Assembly (NCBI GenBank): GCA_025266875.1 | Contig: JALLLT010000022.1 | Span: 558,001 to 622,000 of the forward strand | DNA from: Fennellomyces sp. T-0311 | Taxonomy: Eukaryota; Mucoromycota; Mucoromycetes; Mucorales; Lichtheimiaceae | Reading direction: 5' to 3' | DNA length: 64,000 nucleotides | Part shown: positions 24,282-36,760 of the stretch, in pieces | Position numbering within the stretch: the stretch's first letter is position 1 | Layout of the letters: each line of letters begins with the position of its first letter | Made by a program: the position numbers and the translations under genes | Notes under the pieces: generated by a model | Databases searched by the model: none | What the model saw: only the letters and a program-made list of their open reading frames with translations | Told to the model about the DNA's origin: nothing

Positions 24282-27200
24282 GGAAGTTCACTGCCTTTGA
24301 TTATGACCAGTGCTTATTTCTACGCATAGACACGCAAAGGTCAACAGGTTTGAATCGAGTGATAGAGTGATCAATTGCTTCAAATGATCGCATGATAGCT
24401 TACAAAAAAATGAAAAAGCTCGGAAGAGAAACGAGAAAAGCCAAGCGAAAACTTGGGCGAATACAACGAACCAGCTCAGCCACGTGTAACGTCGCTCCAG
24501 ATATTAACGTATGTAAATGTGGTAAAAACTGCCCACATGGGAATGAAGACCAAGCTATACACCGAAGGCTTCCAGGTATTGTTCCCATTATTAAGTATGT
24601 AGCTGTGTTTTCTATATTCATGAAGAACGCTACTTATACAGTATACAAATGGGTGATATTATACAGCTATAGTATGGTACAGTATCATAGTAGTATCAGT
24701 ATTGGTTGTCGGGAAATGAGAGGTAGTAAAAGTACCACGCAATGCAGAAAAAATATGTTTTGCATTTTCTATAAATGGTCATTTATATATATCTCGGGTT
24801 CTGCACACATGCTGCAAATTCATGTGATTCAGATTCTTCAGCGTTCTGTAAGAGACACGATAGATTTGCGCTTTGTATGGTACAATCGAATTCCACAACC
24901 GAAAGTTGTTGCGTAAACATTTGGAAAAACTGATGCAGTTTTAGATGGCTAAAATCGTAGCAACCGGTGACCTAGAAAGTCTTAGCTTTGGACAATTATG
25001 CTCCAATGGTTCTAGAATGCCGTCTGTGACATGTCCTTTTTCAACGTAGCAACGCATGTCCATGGCTCGTCGGTACGTTGTAATAACTTTTCTTTACCAC
25101 TTTGTCTCTCTGATTATCTCACCATATTCATATCCAGCAAGTAAGTGCTCACTGTGTCTTCTGTCTACTCTATTTCTTAGTGCATTTTGCACATCTCTAT
25201 CTACTTCCTTACACGGACCCCCGAGGTCAGAATAAGATGGCTTTGACCCATATCCCAGGTTGACAGTTCTATCTAAGGACGAAACTGACGGACTGAAGTT
25301 GAGAGATCAAAGCTTCTAGAAGCTTTTTACTGAACAAACTGATAAATTATTTACTTTGTTGTTGATTGGTGTGGTGAAACAACAACAGATGCTAATAATA
25401 GAAGATGTTTCCTAGCGGATAACATATATCGGTTCAACATCATCACGAAATGTACTTACATAGTAACTATTCTACATGAATTAAGGATTACACCGGATGA
25501 ACGAATGAGATAAGCTCAATAGGACATGGGGTTGACTCCAATATAGCAATGCGCTCATTACACTGTAGGGTGTATGTCAAAGTCATCCTCAAATTCGCAT
25601 GATTAGAACAGAGGAAAAGATCTATACATCCTCTATCCATTCAGGCAATTCTGGAGACCAAACACTATCTCAACTGCCATCGCTGATTCAATACACGGGA
25701 AGATATAAAAGCATCGAGCGTTGCATTCAATAAAGCTTATCCAAAACTTCAAAGATACTTTTCAAAATCTCTTTATTCTTTGTGCGGTTTGATCCACCTC
25801 ATTTGAAATGGCATGTTTCCAATACTTTTCTTTATTAGAGCATAGTGTGTTTACATAGATACCGAACTGTCTATTAAAAGTGGCCAATCATGGCAATAGT
25901 CAATTGTTATGGCAAATTATGATTGCCGTGGCAATCTAGCAGTGACTGTTACTACGGTTATATTTGAGTAGAGCTACCAGATAATAAAGTTTGGAGTATG
26001 GCTAAGCAGCAACAATTAAATTACGTATATCCTATTTTCATATAAAAAGCATGAAGTTATCTGCGAGTTTGCAGCACACGGTTGTTGTTAACTTCCTTTT
26101 ACTGTATGACATCTGCTTCCATACACGGTACGGAATTGCTCTCTAACAGCAAAGTTTATACATAATAATTTTCGCTTACCATGGTTATCTGTAAAAGCTA
26201 CAGCATATGATGATACACAAAAGTCAGGTACTAGCAATGTTGATAGCTCCTCTCCTGATCTATGGAATTTTCTCACTTCTTTTTACGATGTTAACAAGTG
26301 CATAGTCTAGAAAATGTGAGTAACGCCTTTCAGTTGGTACGTGTCTGTATTATGACAGCATATGGCGTACAAAAGCTGTAATATGTTGGCCTAATTTTGG
26401 ATAGCTGCTCTCCCGCTGGTCCATCGGATGTTCTCATTTTTTACGGGGATGTTAACAAGCTCGCGATCTGGGAGATGCTTGAAGGGGGGAAGGTTGCAAA
26501 AATAGTTGGCTACACAGGTAAACATTGGATTGCATCTTGTTCATTTTTTTCTGCTCACTTCTAACACATATCATACTGTTTTACTTTGCTACTAGTTGGC
26601 TTGAGCCAGGTGAGAAATTGCAACATATGATGCTTTCTCCTTCGCTCCGACGATAATAATGTCATTTTGGGAAATCCCGGTACACAGACAAGCACGTACA
26701 TAAATACATATGCATCACCACAAGCCTAGTTTGCATGTAGCTTTTGGGAAGACCATTTTTAGTCTGAATGCGCAGTAATGAATGTCGACAGACGCGGAAA
26801 TCGATCCGTGGAGGGAGCAATCACAGATCATCAGTACGATGATGAGGTAAGAAGGATCGCCGCGATTGACGATCATCCGTAGCAAAGAGGAAAATCTATA
26901 TGCTACTTTAATCATCACGCATTAAGATACATTTATACTATATGATATCATCGTGACCGGCTTGATGGTAGAAAAAAAGTTATTAATCTTACATCTATTA
27001 ACAAGATGCGTGGATTTGCAACATGCTTTTAAAGAAGGAGCAGAAATGTACGGACCATTCATCTGAATGAATGCTCTTGGCTAAGGCAATTGAATGCATG
27101 CAGTTGATAAGGCTTAGATGATGTGATTAAAAAAAAAAAGTCGTCTTGTATTAAACTGTCAGAATTCAGTGAATAAAAAAGAGAGTTGCTATTAAAAAGT

Positions 27201-27388
27201 CGCTGCGCTCATGAGCAAGGCGACAAGATGGCAAGGAAAATAGTGAAGCAAGGGTTCTGTGTGAAGGGATATGTGTGTGGATGAGGTAACCTGAGACATC
27301 AGGCAGGGGTATACAGTGAAAAAATGTATATGTATATACGAGAAGGGGGAAATGGTAAATATGCACATGATAGTAGAGGGAAAAGAAT
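24282..27388. other. Large intergenic region, little coding evidence
   Basis: About 3.1 kb of AT-rich DNA. A 174-codon plus-strand frame at 24392-24916 is low in protein-like character and is not called. A diverged tandem duplication lies at 26200-26480, and one protein-like stretch (near 26416-26535) may be an exon remnant. No RNA gene recognised. Confidence 0.45.
26200..26480 (+). repeat. Diverged tandem duplication, two units about 155-160 bp apart
   Basis: Unit A (about 26200-26316) and unit B (about 26355-26476) share order of landmarks: CAGCATATG, ATAGCT(C/G)CTCTCC, TCTCA plus T-run plus ACG, then GATGTTAACAAG. Identity is moderate with small indels. Unit B also encodes an open stretch (VLIFYGDVNKLAIWEMLEGG) that is broken in unit A. 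Confidence 0.55.
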
Positions 27389-29642
27389 CTAGTTCCACCA
27401 GCCCAACAGACGCCACCAGCCGGTTCCAATAGTGAAGTAAATCACGAGATAGAAAAGAGCGAGCTGGAAGCCAATGATAAACCATTTAGAGCGAGACACA
27501 TAGCCTGGAGCATAATACATAGCAGCCATGCCTAAGTACAAAAAAAATTGATCAGCATGCACTTATAAATTTGCAACAGTTGTTTACTATAATTACCTGT
27601 AGAGTAGTTTGTCTATTTTAAAAAAAGAAAGATGCATCGAAACGCAAGATCAGTTAAAAGAAAGAGTGAAGCTGCAACTTGCATAGAAGATTCCTACCAT
27701 GCAACCACCGAGTGCACCAAAGTATGCCAAGAGAGCAGTCAGAATCATGGGCTGGGCTCCCAATGCATGACCCGCATCCAAAAAGGTGCCGACGAAAGCA
27801 ACGATATGCGCACTCAGCGAGGAGAACATGAAGGTAGTTAAAAAGTATGAAATAGCCAAGAAAGGCACAGGCGGCAGGCCAAACTGATCGATCATGTTAG
27901 AGATACGGTGACCCAGAAATGTCGATGCGCCGGCATCGGACAGTTGATGTGCCATGGTGATAAAGCCTCCAAGCCAGAACAGAGTGTCCCACTGTTATAA
28001 AAAAATATCTAAAATTAAAAAAATTTGCCTTGATTGGGAACAAGAGTGCTCCCACAAACAAAGATGCACATTACCGCACTGGTATTTTTCGAAATATCTT
28101 TCCATGTCAGGGTGCCCATGTGCAGGAGTGCAACGATTCCGATCAGTGCAACCAGCGTTGCATCTAGTTTTGTGTAACTCGAGGTCACCCACAGGCACAG
28201 GCACATCAGCAGAACCACACATAGTTGCTATGGAGGCTGGGGTAAGCATTCATTTTTTTTCGTGATCCTCAGGAGATATATAAAATGACGTTACCCATTC
28301 TTTGGCGGACATTGGGCCCATACGATCAAGTTCCGTTTGAGCATGCTTGACAATGCCATCATTGGGAAATTTCGAGGTTGTGTTGGAAATGTCAGTTGGA
28401 CTACTTGATTCTTCATCGTTTTGCTTCTTTTTGTCCGAAGAAAGGCCGCTAGCCCAATGCAAGAGAATAGGCAATGAAAGTGCACAAACAAGACCGGGAA
28501 CAATGCTGCCGGTTAACCAGGTCAAAAAGTCAAAGTTTACCCCTGAAAACAGTTGAGAGGATTTGACCAAAACAATCGGGTTCGCAGCCATGCCTGTACG
28601 TGTGTGTTAAGTTGGGTGGGGTCTGTATAAGCGAAATGACGTTATCAGTTTACCTGTTAAGTACATTGAAGCAGAAACCAAGTTGGCATGATTCCCAACC
28701 AGCATAAGATACGCACCGACTTTGGGGTCATGTGTGGGAGTTGAGCCGAGTGTAGTAGCTATCGCGTGGACAATGGGATGGACAATACCACCGCCACGCG
28801 CAGTGTTACTAGGCACCACGGGAGCCAAAAGGAGTTCTGTATGGGTTCCGTGTTACTTTGGTAACACTCCTCACTTTTTTTTGCCACAAAAGCCCCTCCT
28901 TTAAGTGTACCTGAAATGACAATGGCGTAGGCAAGACCCATGATACGCTTGCCAAACATCTTAATCATGAGTAGCGAGATTCGGCGGCCCAGTTGCGTGA
29001 CCTCGACGGCTTTGCCGAGATGAAATGCGGCAAAAATCAACCAAACGACCGAGCTGGAGAAGCCTTCAAGCGAATGATGGAATGATTCTTTGGCACCATT
29101 GCATTGATAGTCGTCGCCAGTCAAAGGATTCTCGCTTCCACAGAGCCGGCATTCAACTGAGTCACCTGTCAGCTTGTCTTCGCATTGGAACGAATGCGTC
29201 AATGACAAAAGGGTAAGCGCAGTCAAAACAAGCAATGAGGTATCCACAGATGTGGTAATGAGAGCAAAGATACAGCTATGTACATGGTATCAGCAAGAAA
29301 CGCTATTTATAACCTTTTGCATGTAGCAAGTGTGGGGCTTCATTTTATATACCTCACAAACACAGCAAGGATGCGAATGGCAGTCTGTGTCAAGTCTTCG
29401 CTAACAGGTGTACAAAACCAAATGATTGCACCGATTGCGATGGATGGCAAAAGCGTAGCTGGTTGGCTTTGAGTAATCTTTGACCATGGAATGCGCTGCA
29501 TGATGGACTTGTTCGAAGAGATTTCTCGATTGTTATTGCCGAGCAGAGCAGTACACTCATCTGTAGCGTTTGAACTTGAGTTCAATGCCCTTGCTGGAGA
29601 AGAGTAGACGTTGATGGTCCGGTAACGATTGCCTGTAGACAT
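27389..29642 (-). CDS. DASS/SLC13-type dicarboxylate or anion transporter
   Basis: Polytopic carrier of the divalent anion:Na+ symporter family, whose members move citrate, malate, 2-oxoglutarate or sulphate. Multi-exon on the minus strand. Start chosen at 29642 (MSTGNRYRTINVYSS), which follows an intronless soluble N-terminus; exons then encode a run of hydrophobic segments, e.g. VVWLIFAAFHLGKAVEVTQLG, MIKMFGKRIMGLAYAIVIS, LLLAPVVPSNTARGGGI (family signature with PSNTAR), VGNHANLVSASMYLTG, LDATLVALIGIVALLHMGTL, FWLGGFITMAHQLSDAGAS and a terminal FIIGFQLALFYLVIYFTIG. A charged loop (SSDKKKQNDEESSS) separates the two halves. Most like bacterial and plastid 2-oxoglutarate/malate translocators; substrate not determined. 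Confidence 0.87.
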
Positions 29643-32600
29643 CGGATCCGCCAAATTTCTGATACGGAGAAATGAAAAAAGTGAAAAAGGAAAAAAAAAT
29701 AGATCGAAAATTGCTGGGGCCAGAGATGGGGACCGTGTCTTATATACTGATCGAGACAGAGAGTTGGGAGTGAGTAAGAGAGAGGGAACTAAAACATGCA
29801 GGCAATAATTCGCTCTTTCTTTATAGTTGAAAAGAAGCGGGAATACATGACAAGATTGCTCCATTTAGGTCAAATAAGATTTTCGCTGCAGCAGCTGATT
29901 CGGCCAAATTGTCCTCTCTCCGGTGATACCTTTTTGTTGTTTTAGGCCTATTTCTAATAGCCTGTGCAGGACCGCCTATTGGTACTACAGGTGATTACTC
30001 GTGACAAAGGGCTGCTTTCTGTTCTCCGCCTTTTAACCAACAAGGTACGCAGAAAGATTTCGTGGGCAATGATGGCATCATAGGATTGAATATTGTGATC
30101 TCAGACTACTCACACGACGAAAAAAAGGTGAAATCTTTTATCCCTTTTGTGCATCTTACTTTTAAGGTTTGAAAAAGTGAAGTACTCTCTGTCTCTCTCA
30201 CACGATTTCTATGACGTGTATGCATACATGATGTATTGAGCATCCGCTCGTGCTTGCTGTGCTGTTTCATGACAAAGATACCATAGTAGGAGCTGTTAAC
30301 GCTTACCCCTGGAAGGCGTTGATCTTGGTCTGTCGCCAAGAGATGCAAGGAGTCAGGAAAAAAAAAGACTTGGGGAATTTTCGATATGGTTTACCATCAC
30401 ACGTATTCTCATGCCAAAATGTGACAGCCATCATTTTTCCCCGCAACACAATAATCATGGATTATGTGGGCGTCGTGATTATCAAATACTTATCAGGTGG
30501 CCCACCCTATAATACTTTTACGTTTACGGTTAATAAAAACTCTCATCCATGTTGATAATGACGGAGAAGAATGTGTGTCGGATCAACGCGACCTATGATT
30601 CATTTCGCATGGACGTGTACTCTCTCACACACACTTTTCGAAACGGATAATGTAAAACACCGCCCGCATATGTTAAGGAAAAAGATTGATTTTCATCGTT
30701 TCACAAAGCCTATTTTCCCCTCTTCCCATGATGGTAAATGGCACACGATTAGAAAGGAACCAATAGCATTCCGATGCATTTCACTGAACCCGAGGATGCA
30801 CGAATGTGTGTCGAATCATCCTTAATGTGATGGTTGATGCATCATATCTTTTAAAAGTGACCAAAGAAGCGGCATCACCCCCTGTTGCTTTGAGATGATC
30901 GACATAATGTTACCCGTAGATTATACATGGGGAAGTTTTTATCAACGTTCATACTAATGTACATCATATAATCTTTAGAGTAAGTGTAAGGAATATTAAC
31001 GTGGTGTTTACCCATCATAGAAAACAGATCGCGGTGTTACACAGGTGCGTCATAGCCACCGCTCATCTTGAATTACGATATATGGTATAGGGAGGAAACG
31101 GTAGGACAACGACGACAGGAGCCTGTTTTACGGGAAGAGAGACATTCTCTCCTTTTGTTTACCCCCGCTCAAAGAAAAGAGATATTAAAGAAAATCACGG
31201 AAAAGCCAAGAAAAAGCCCAAGAAAGCTTGTCCTTGCGCCAACGTGAACACAGATAGTTTCGATGTACTCCTTGTTTTTGATCTCGGATGAGCATTTCAT
31301 CCCTGCATTATTCGTATACGTTTGGCATCGTTACCGATTTATGCCTCATGGTCAAAACGCAACTTGATGATTGGATCGTCCATTGAATTCTATTTTCATT
31401 GTTTTGCATTTCGATTGCATTTTGCTTTAAAGTGCTATCTGTAACGTACTTTTGATGTTCAAGGTGAAATAATTGAAAAAAAGGCAAACGTGCGAGTTTC
31501 ATATCACAGGACCTTTATTTTTAATTTTTGACTTTCAGTCAAAATCTCGATAAACAAAGAACTATAGGCAATGTACATCTTCTATTTCTGATGATGCGTT
31601 AATGCAAAGCAATGCATATTGTATATGACACGGTGCATATTGCTATCAATAATAGAATTCCTTGGGGTTTTTTCTCAGGTTTTTGCATAAAGTACAGGTG
31701 CAGATCTATCGACAGTATACAGAAAAAGTATATTTTTCACCGTGCAGGTAAAGTAAACGTATCGGCAAGTTACTACCGCGTTGTTAAAGCCACTCAAGGG
31801 GGGACATGTGAGGAAGTACACAAAAGTCTATACTTTTACCATCTCGTGAATACCGCAAGAATGTTGACATTGATACTTTTCATACACACAGAGGTCGCTT
31901 ATTACATCGACTCCTCTATGAAAGTAACCCTATTTTGTTGATAAGTTCATCATGTGTGCATAAGGGTTGACGTAACTACATGCAGCCAGTTATCACTAGA
32001 TGGAAGCGAAAAAGGTTTCAGTGGTCGTGGTTGCACAGATGCACATTACAGTCCCAAGTTGCAGCGGTAGATGGATCTCAAGTACCGGGGAGCAGTGCAA
32101 CACCAATCAAAACATATGAATCGAGCGTCCTTTTTTTTTCTCTCATGTTCCATACAATATCATTCGGCGAGAGTAACAAAAATCTGTGATGCAAATGAGT
32201 GAATGAAACTTCACATTCTCCCCATAGTAACTTCACGTAAAGTGAAAGGTAATCACATCGGCGCCTTTCATTTTACTACGTAGGACAGGTATACTGATGC
32301 AATCGAATCGCCTATCGTTTTTTTTACCTAAGCACATAAACATTAACACCTAGTCAATGAAACGAATGGAAAGGGATGATGGGGTGCACGGATACGAAAA
32401 AAAAAGAACAACGACGCCTTCATCTAATAATAGCTGGCCTATCGGTCGTTTCGAATTGGCGAGACCATTGTGTGTAATTCACCGACATGTGAATATCTGT
32501 CGACCGTTTTATTGAATAAGGTAATTGCGATAAGTGTTACGACGAAGGGCCAAGCTCAATTTATCGGGCGTTTGATGTTTGGGAGTCTGGCCCGTCGGCG

Positions 32601-35600
32601 CAATTCCGGATGAGGTCCATGTACCCATTATGTAGAAGCTGTAAGTTACCCCGGAAGTTATTTGCTGAGCACCCTAAAACTGATTTAGTAAAACTTAAAA
32701 GACGTGACCCATGAACGTACCAAGGACAAGGAAAAAAAAGATCTACAGGCTTCTTGGTTAAAAGGTAACATATTGCTTTCCCCTTTATAGAATAATTATG
32801 TGGTATGTTACCCTGACTATTGACGAATTAAACATGATGATGGTTTTTTTCCCATTCATGAAGGACAAGATAACGATGCGTAAAAACAAACACTTCGCTG
32901 TTTCAAACTGTGTTCCCATGTTTTTTTCCACACGTTGATCTGTGCGTTATGGTGATGAAGCACTTATCGGAACAAGGTTTTATTTTTTTCAAAAATCATC
33001 TGACCAACGGAAGAGCAGCGATCAAAAAAAAGAACGCACAGATTACTTTGTTGCGTGGCGCTTTCATTATGGTTTTGAGTTGAGCCGATGGCAGAATTTT
33101 GCATCGGGTCGATCCATCGCAAGTTCCGGAGTCCCCATTTCCAGGGTAATATGCAACTTTAAAAAAATAGATCTTCTCACCGGCTTCCCGATGGGTTTCT
33201 ACCTATCCGTTCACCTGGTGACTTGTTACCAGAAAAAAAGGCGCGTCTTTTTTTTTATATTTATTTATAATAAAGGGCAGAAGGTGCATTGTTTACCACA
33301 ATAAGAGGCCCCCTCTCTTTTTCTAACCTGTGGAACTTCGTGGGAAACCATTTTTCCCATCGTGGCGATCATTAGGACAAGTGGTACCCTTCATTCCCGG
33401 TCCATGTAAACAGCACGAGAGAAAAAAAAGTGGAATCCCTTTTAAAGTATTTTCAAAGAAGATGTTGGGCACAGGAGATAAAAAGGATTTACGCCACGCT
33501 TTTTTGAGGAGTCATTGGAAAAATAGACGGTTTAGCTTGACATCTGACACGGAGCCAGCGATCCGTCACCCGTTGAGCCCAGGTTCGTCTGGGATCCAAA
33601 CTTTACGACTGTGTGCTACGCACAAGCTTCAAAAAACAGGCATATTAAATTTGCTAAGCTTTTTTAAGAAGGGCGGCATAACGCGAACGAAAAAGAAAAT
33701 TGCAGCAAATGGGCATGTTTCCAATGTGCAGAGCATGATGTTACAGTACGACCAAAATTAGTTACGGTAGAAAAAAAGTTTCAATTCATCAGCCAATGGT
33801 TTGTATGCATATGATGACAGTTTAGGTAAACACACGCCATTACATACTACGTATTTCAAAAAGAAAAAAAAATGTGTACAAAGTCATATATATTTTGGTC
33901 GATAATAATACAAATTGGAGGGGAAAATTACATACATAAACTTTTAGAAAGACTTAGACTCGCATATACAAAAACGCTCGTGAGTCTTTTTTAGAATACA
34001 AAAGAATAGTAGCCATGAGATGATAGATGCTGTTTTTTCGATAAAAAATGAAAGGATGCTTGGCGAAAGAAAAAGAAATGAGTGCTGAACTTTTTGGTTG
34101 GTGTTTTTCTCTCGTTTTGTTCCGTCTGCTTTTAAGATGGATTGTTTGGTAGGTATGAGGTTATCTTAGGTATGGACACAACTTTCTTTTGTGACCATAT
34201 TTTCCACACCACGTACTATTTTTTTTAGAGAAAACAAAAGAGTAAGTGATCGAGTTTCATATAAAAAAAAAAAGAAAGGGCGAAATATCACGTACCATTG
34301 GTCTCCAGTAAGATTAACTGGGGGAATGCCGGCAGTGCCATTAAGGGTGCCTGGAGAGGGCAGGCCTGATTGATGGTTCTTGTGTGAATGGAGATGGTAT
34401 TTACAGGCCATGGGAAGTAAGCAAAGAGAAAGAGAGAGAGAGAGAGATATTCTTTGGTTCCATTACATTTGTGAGTGACCTTTTTATATTAGATGTTACT
34501 ATTATACAAACAAATATCTTTCTACGTGTGTCAAAGTTTGTGTCGCGCAAAAAAAAAGGAGACCTCAAAAAAAAGTGTGAGAAATCCCTTCTTCCACTAC
34601 AACCACGATCTAGCCAGTAATCTGGAATCTATTTGTTGTGTATGTGCGCGCATTTCCCCCACTCCTCTGTTGCGATAGAAGCAAGAAAAAAAGCTTGTTT
34701 CTTTTTCGGACTTGACCGATTGTGCGATCAGGGCAAAAAAAAAAAGAAGCTAATGGGGGGTTTGTTACACTAAAGGACGTCGTTACTATGCAACACCCTT
34801 GCTGTCACTTTTTTTTTCGCCATGGAAGTGATCCGAAAAAAAAATTACCATATAGGCATCACCATCCGTTCAACATGTCAAAACAAGACAGGAGTTTTTC
34901 TCTCTCTTTCTTTCTTTTTTGGACACGGACTTGGCAATGTTTGATGGGGCCAAAATAATAAATTGTTGAGTCAAAACAGTTCTATTCCAGATCGGCGAGG
35001 CGATAATTTTTTTGTTCTCGAAAACCAAAAAAAAAAATAGAGGCGTCGGATCGATTTCCGTTAGCCTAACCCCCCAAAAGACGCCGACAGCTTGGGGTAT
35101 TATGTATCACCTTAAACAGTGCGCAAGTACACCCATTCCGCTTTGGTCCACGCTTTATTTGCTATTTTAGAAGGCCCGGATCAACACCGTTTAAACACAT
35201 CCTCTCCCCACCCCCCAAAAAAAAACTCCCAAATCGGCCACCGGCGTTTCAGCCAACCAGCTTATACTGCGTAACAAAAACATTTTGACTCTGGTCTTTT
35301 CACTTTCTCCCGATAACCTAAAGTTGTAAGAGGCACCTGTTGTTTTGTTCTGTTAGTGATCCTCGCGAATTGAGCATGGTGAAAAAAAAAGATAACGTCG
35401 TTTTACTTGAACATTTCCTTTTTCTTTCTCCAACCTTTCCCAAAAATAACCTAGTTGACAAGTAATAGACCGGGGATCACAAACTTTCCGGATAGACTTT
35501 TTATTGGAACGCCCGAGAGCAGTTCCCGTTTACCAACCCAGGAATGTACGACGTATTTGTTACGCCGAGCAGGTGAACTGTTTCAGCCTTTTTGTAACAA

Positions 35601-35780
35601 CACAAAGAAATAAAGTTGTTTTTTGAATCGATCAACATCCCGTGGATTCGGAAACTAACGCCAAATGGGATTTTATGTCCTAATCTTTTTTAGTTTATCT
35701 TTATATATTTTCATAATAATAAAAAAAAGATCTATTGGATATGGGCGCTCGCGCATTTTTGTGTGTACATGTTTTTTTTT
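29643..35780. other. 6.1-kb gene desert rich in poly-A/poly-T tracts
   Basis: No gene could be supported on either strand. Runs of 7-12 A or T occur every few hundred bases, and a (GA)n tract lies at 34431-34447. The 120- and 143-codon plus-strand frames at 32942 and 33330 lack any family resemblance and are lysine/phenylalanine-rich as expected from the base composition. Could hold long UTRs, regulatory DNA or noncoding RNA. Confidence 0.5.
34431..34447. repeat. (AG)n microsatellite
   Basis: Eight uninterrupted AG units, directly readable, within the gene desert. Confidence 0.9.
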
Positions 35781-36760
35781 CTATGCCGTATGTTCCAAGA
35801 GGAGAACAACAAACATTGCTAGCAGAATGCCCAGGACTGAAGCTGACGCAAATAATACGGATCCCCGGCTCGCAGGAAAGTAACCCTTACACATAGCATG
35901 TTGGGCATGGAAGTAACGAGCATTCCCAAAGTACAAAAATAAAATACTAAATGTTACAAAAATTGCGCCAACTGCCCGGCCCAGCTTCCGATGGTCCATA
36001 CCCGTTGTATCTCCCGGTGACAAGTGATACAGCTGAGTGATCGCTATAAAATATATAGAAAAAAAAGCAATAGGGTATTAATATTCTCTTTCCAGCATTG
36101 TTGACAAACAATAGAACGCCAAAATCTTTTTTTTTTCAAAGGAGAAAACGCATTACCAACTCCCACGGTTATCAAAGATAATGAAGTCCTAAGCCAGCTT
36201 AAATACGTCCTTTCATTCGCTAAACAATCAAAACAAACCATAAATCAATAAAAAAAAACTTGTGATGACAAATATTTTGGTGCCGCCCGTGCGCTACGAG
36301 GGGACCGTGTGTTTTCATTTTTGACAAACACGCACACTTTTTTTTTGTAATCTCCTTTTTTCTTCTTTTCTCCCTGGAAATAAAAAAGAAACTTACCAAG
36401 ATGATCGCGCGCCACACTTGCTGTATTCTCGAGCAAGAGAGACTGGGAGTATTTGGTATAGATGTTTGGAATTCTGTAGCGGAGGCTTATCCTTCGTCGA
36501 TCTTGGTGATCCTTCTCCGACCGATCGTAGTGCTCTGCAGCCGTGGTGCAGGAAATTGTATCTTCTCTGGCAGTGGGTGACATGGATGAAATGGCTGATA
36601 CGCAATCACCACGGTAATCTTCATGACGGTGGTGATCGTTTAATTTCATCGGTAGGCTGATATTTCTGTTTTTATCGTAAACTACGCTTGTGGGTGACCA
36701 TGATAACCGGTTTTTGGAAGACGAGCTGTTAGATTTTGTGTCAACCATTGTCGTTGCCAT
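35781..36760 (-). CDS. DUF202 (YidH/VTC1-like) membrane protein
   Basis: Three exons, 36760-36397, 36219-36157 and 36043-35781, join in frame to give 229 aa. The first 120 residues are a Ser-rich, charged cytosolic-type tail (MATTMVDTKSNSSSSKNRLS). The DUF202 domain follows: ANERTYLSWLRTSLSLITVG, the hallmark of the family, then two more membrane helices (AVGAIFVTFSILFLYFGNARY and VLFASASVLGILLAMFVVLL). The same domain anchors VTC polyphosphate synthase in vacuoles, but the SPX and catalytic parts are absent here. Precise role unknown. An upstream ATG at 36889 exists but would add a hydrophobic low-complexity stretch, so 36760 is preferred. Confidence 0.85.

Noticed and set aside
24392..24916. 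174-codon open frame on the plus strand
   Set aside because: No domain, membrane-like residues come from AT-rich codons, no splice partners, and it sits in otherwise noncoding DNA.
33570..33600. CCCAGGTTCGTCTGGG stem-loop resembling a tRNA T-arm
   Set aside because: Loop is six bases instead of seven and no acceptor, D or anticodon arms can be placed around it.
32942..33761. Two consecutive open frames of 120 and 143 codons in the gene desert
   Set aside because: Lys/Phe-rich composition follows from poly-A/poly-T runs; no family resemblance.
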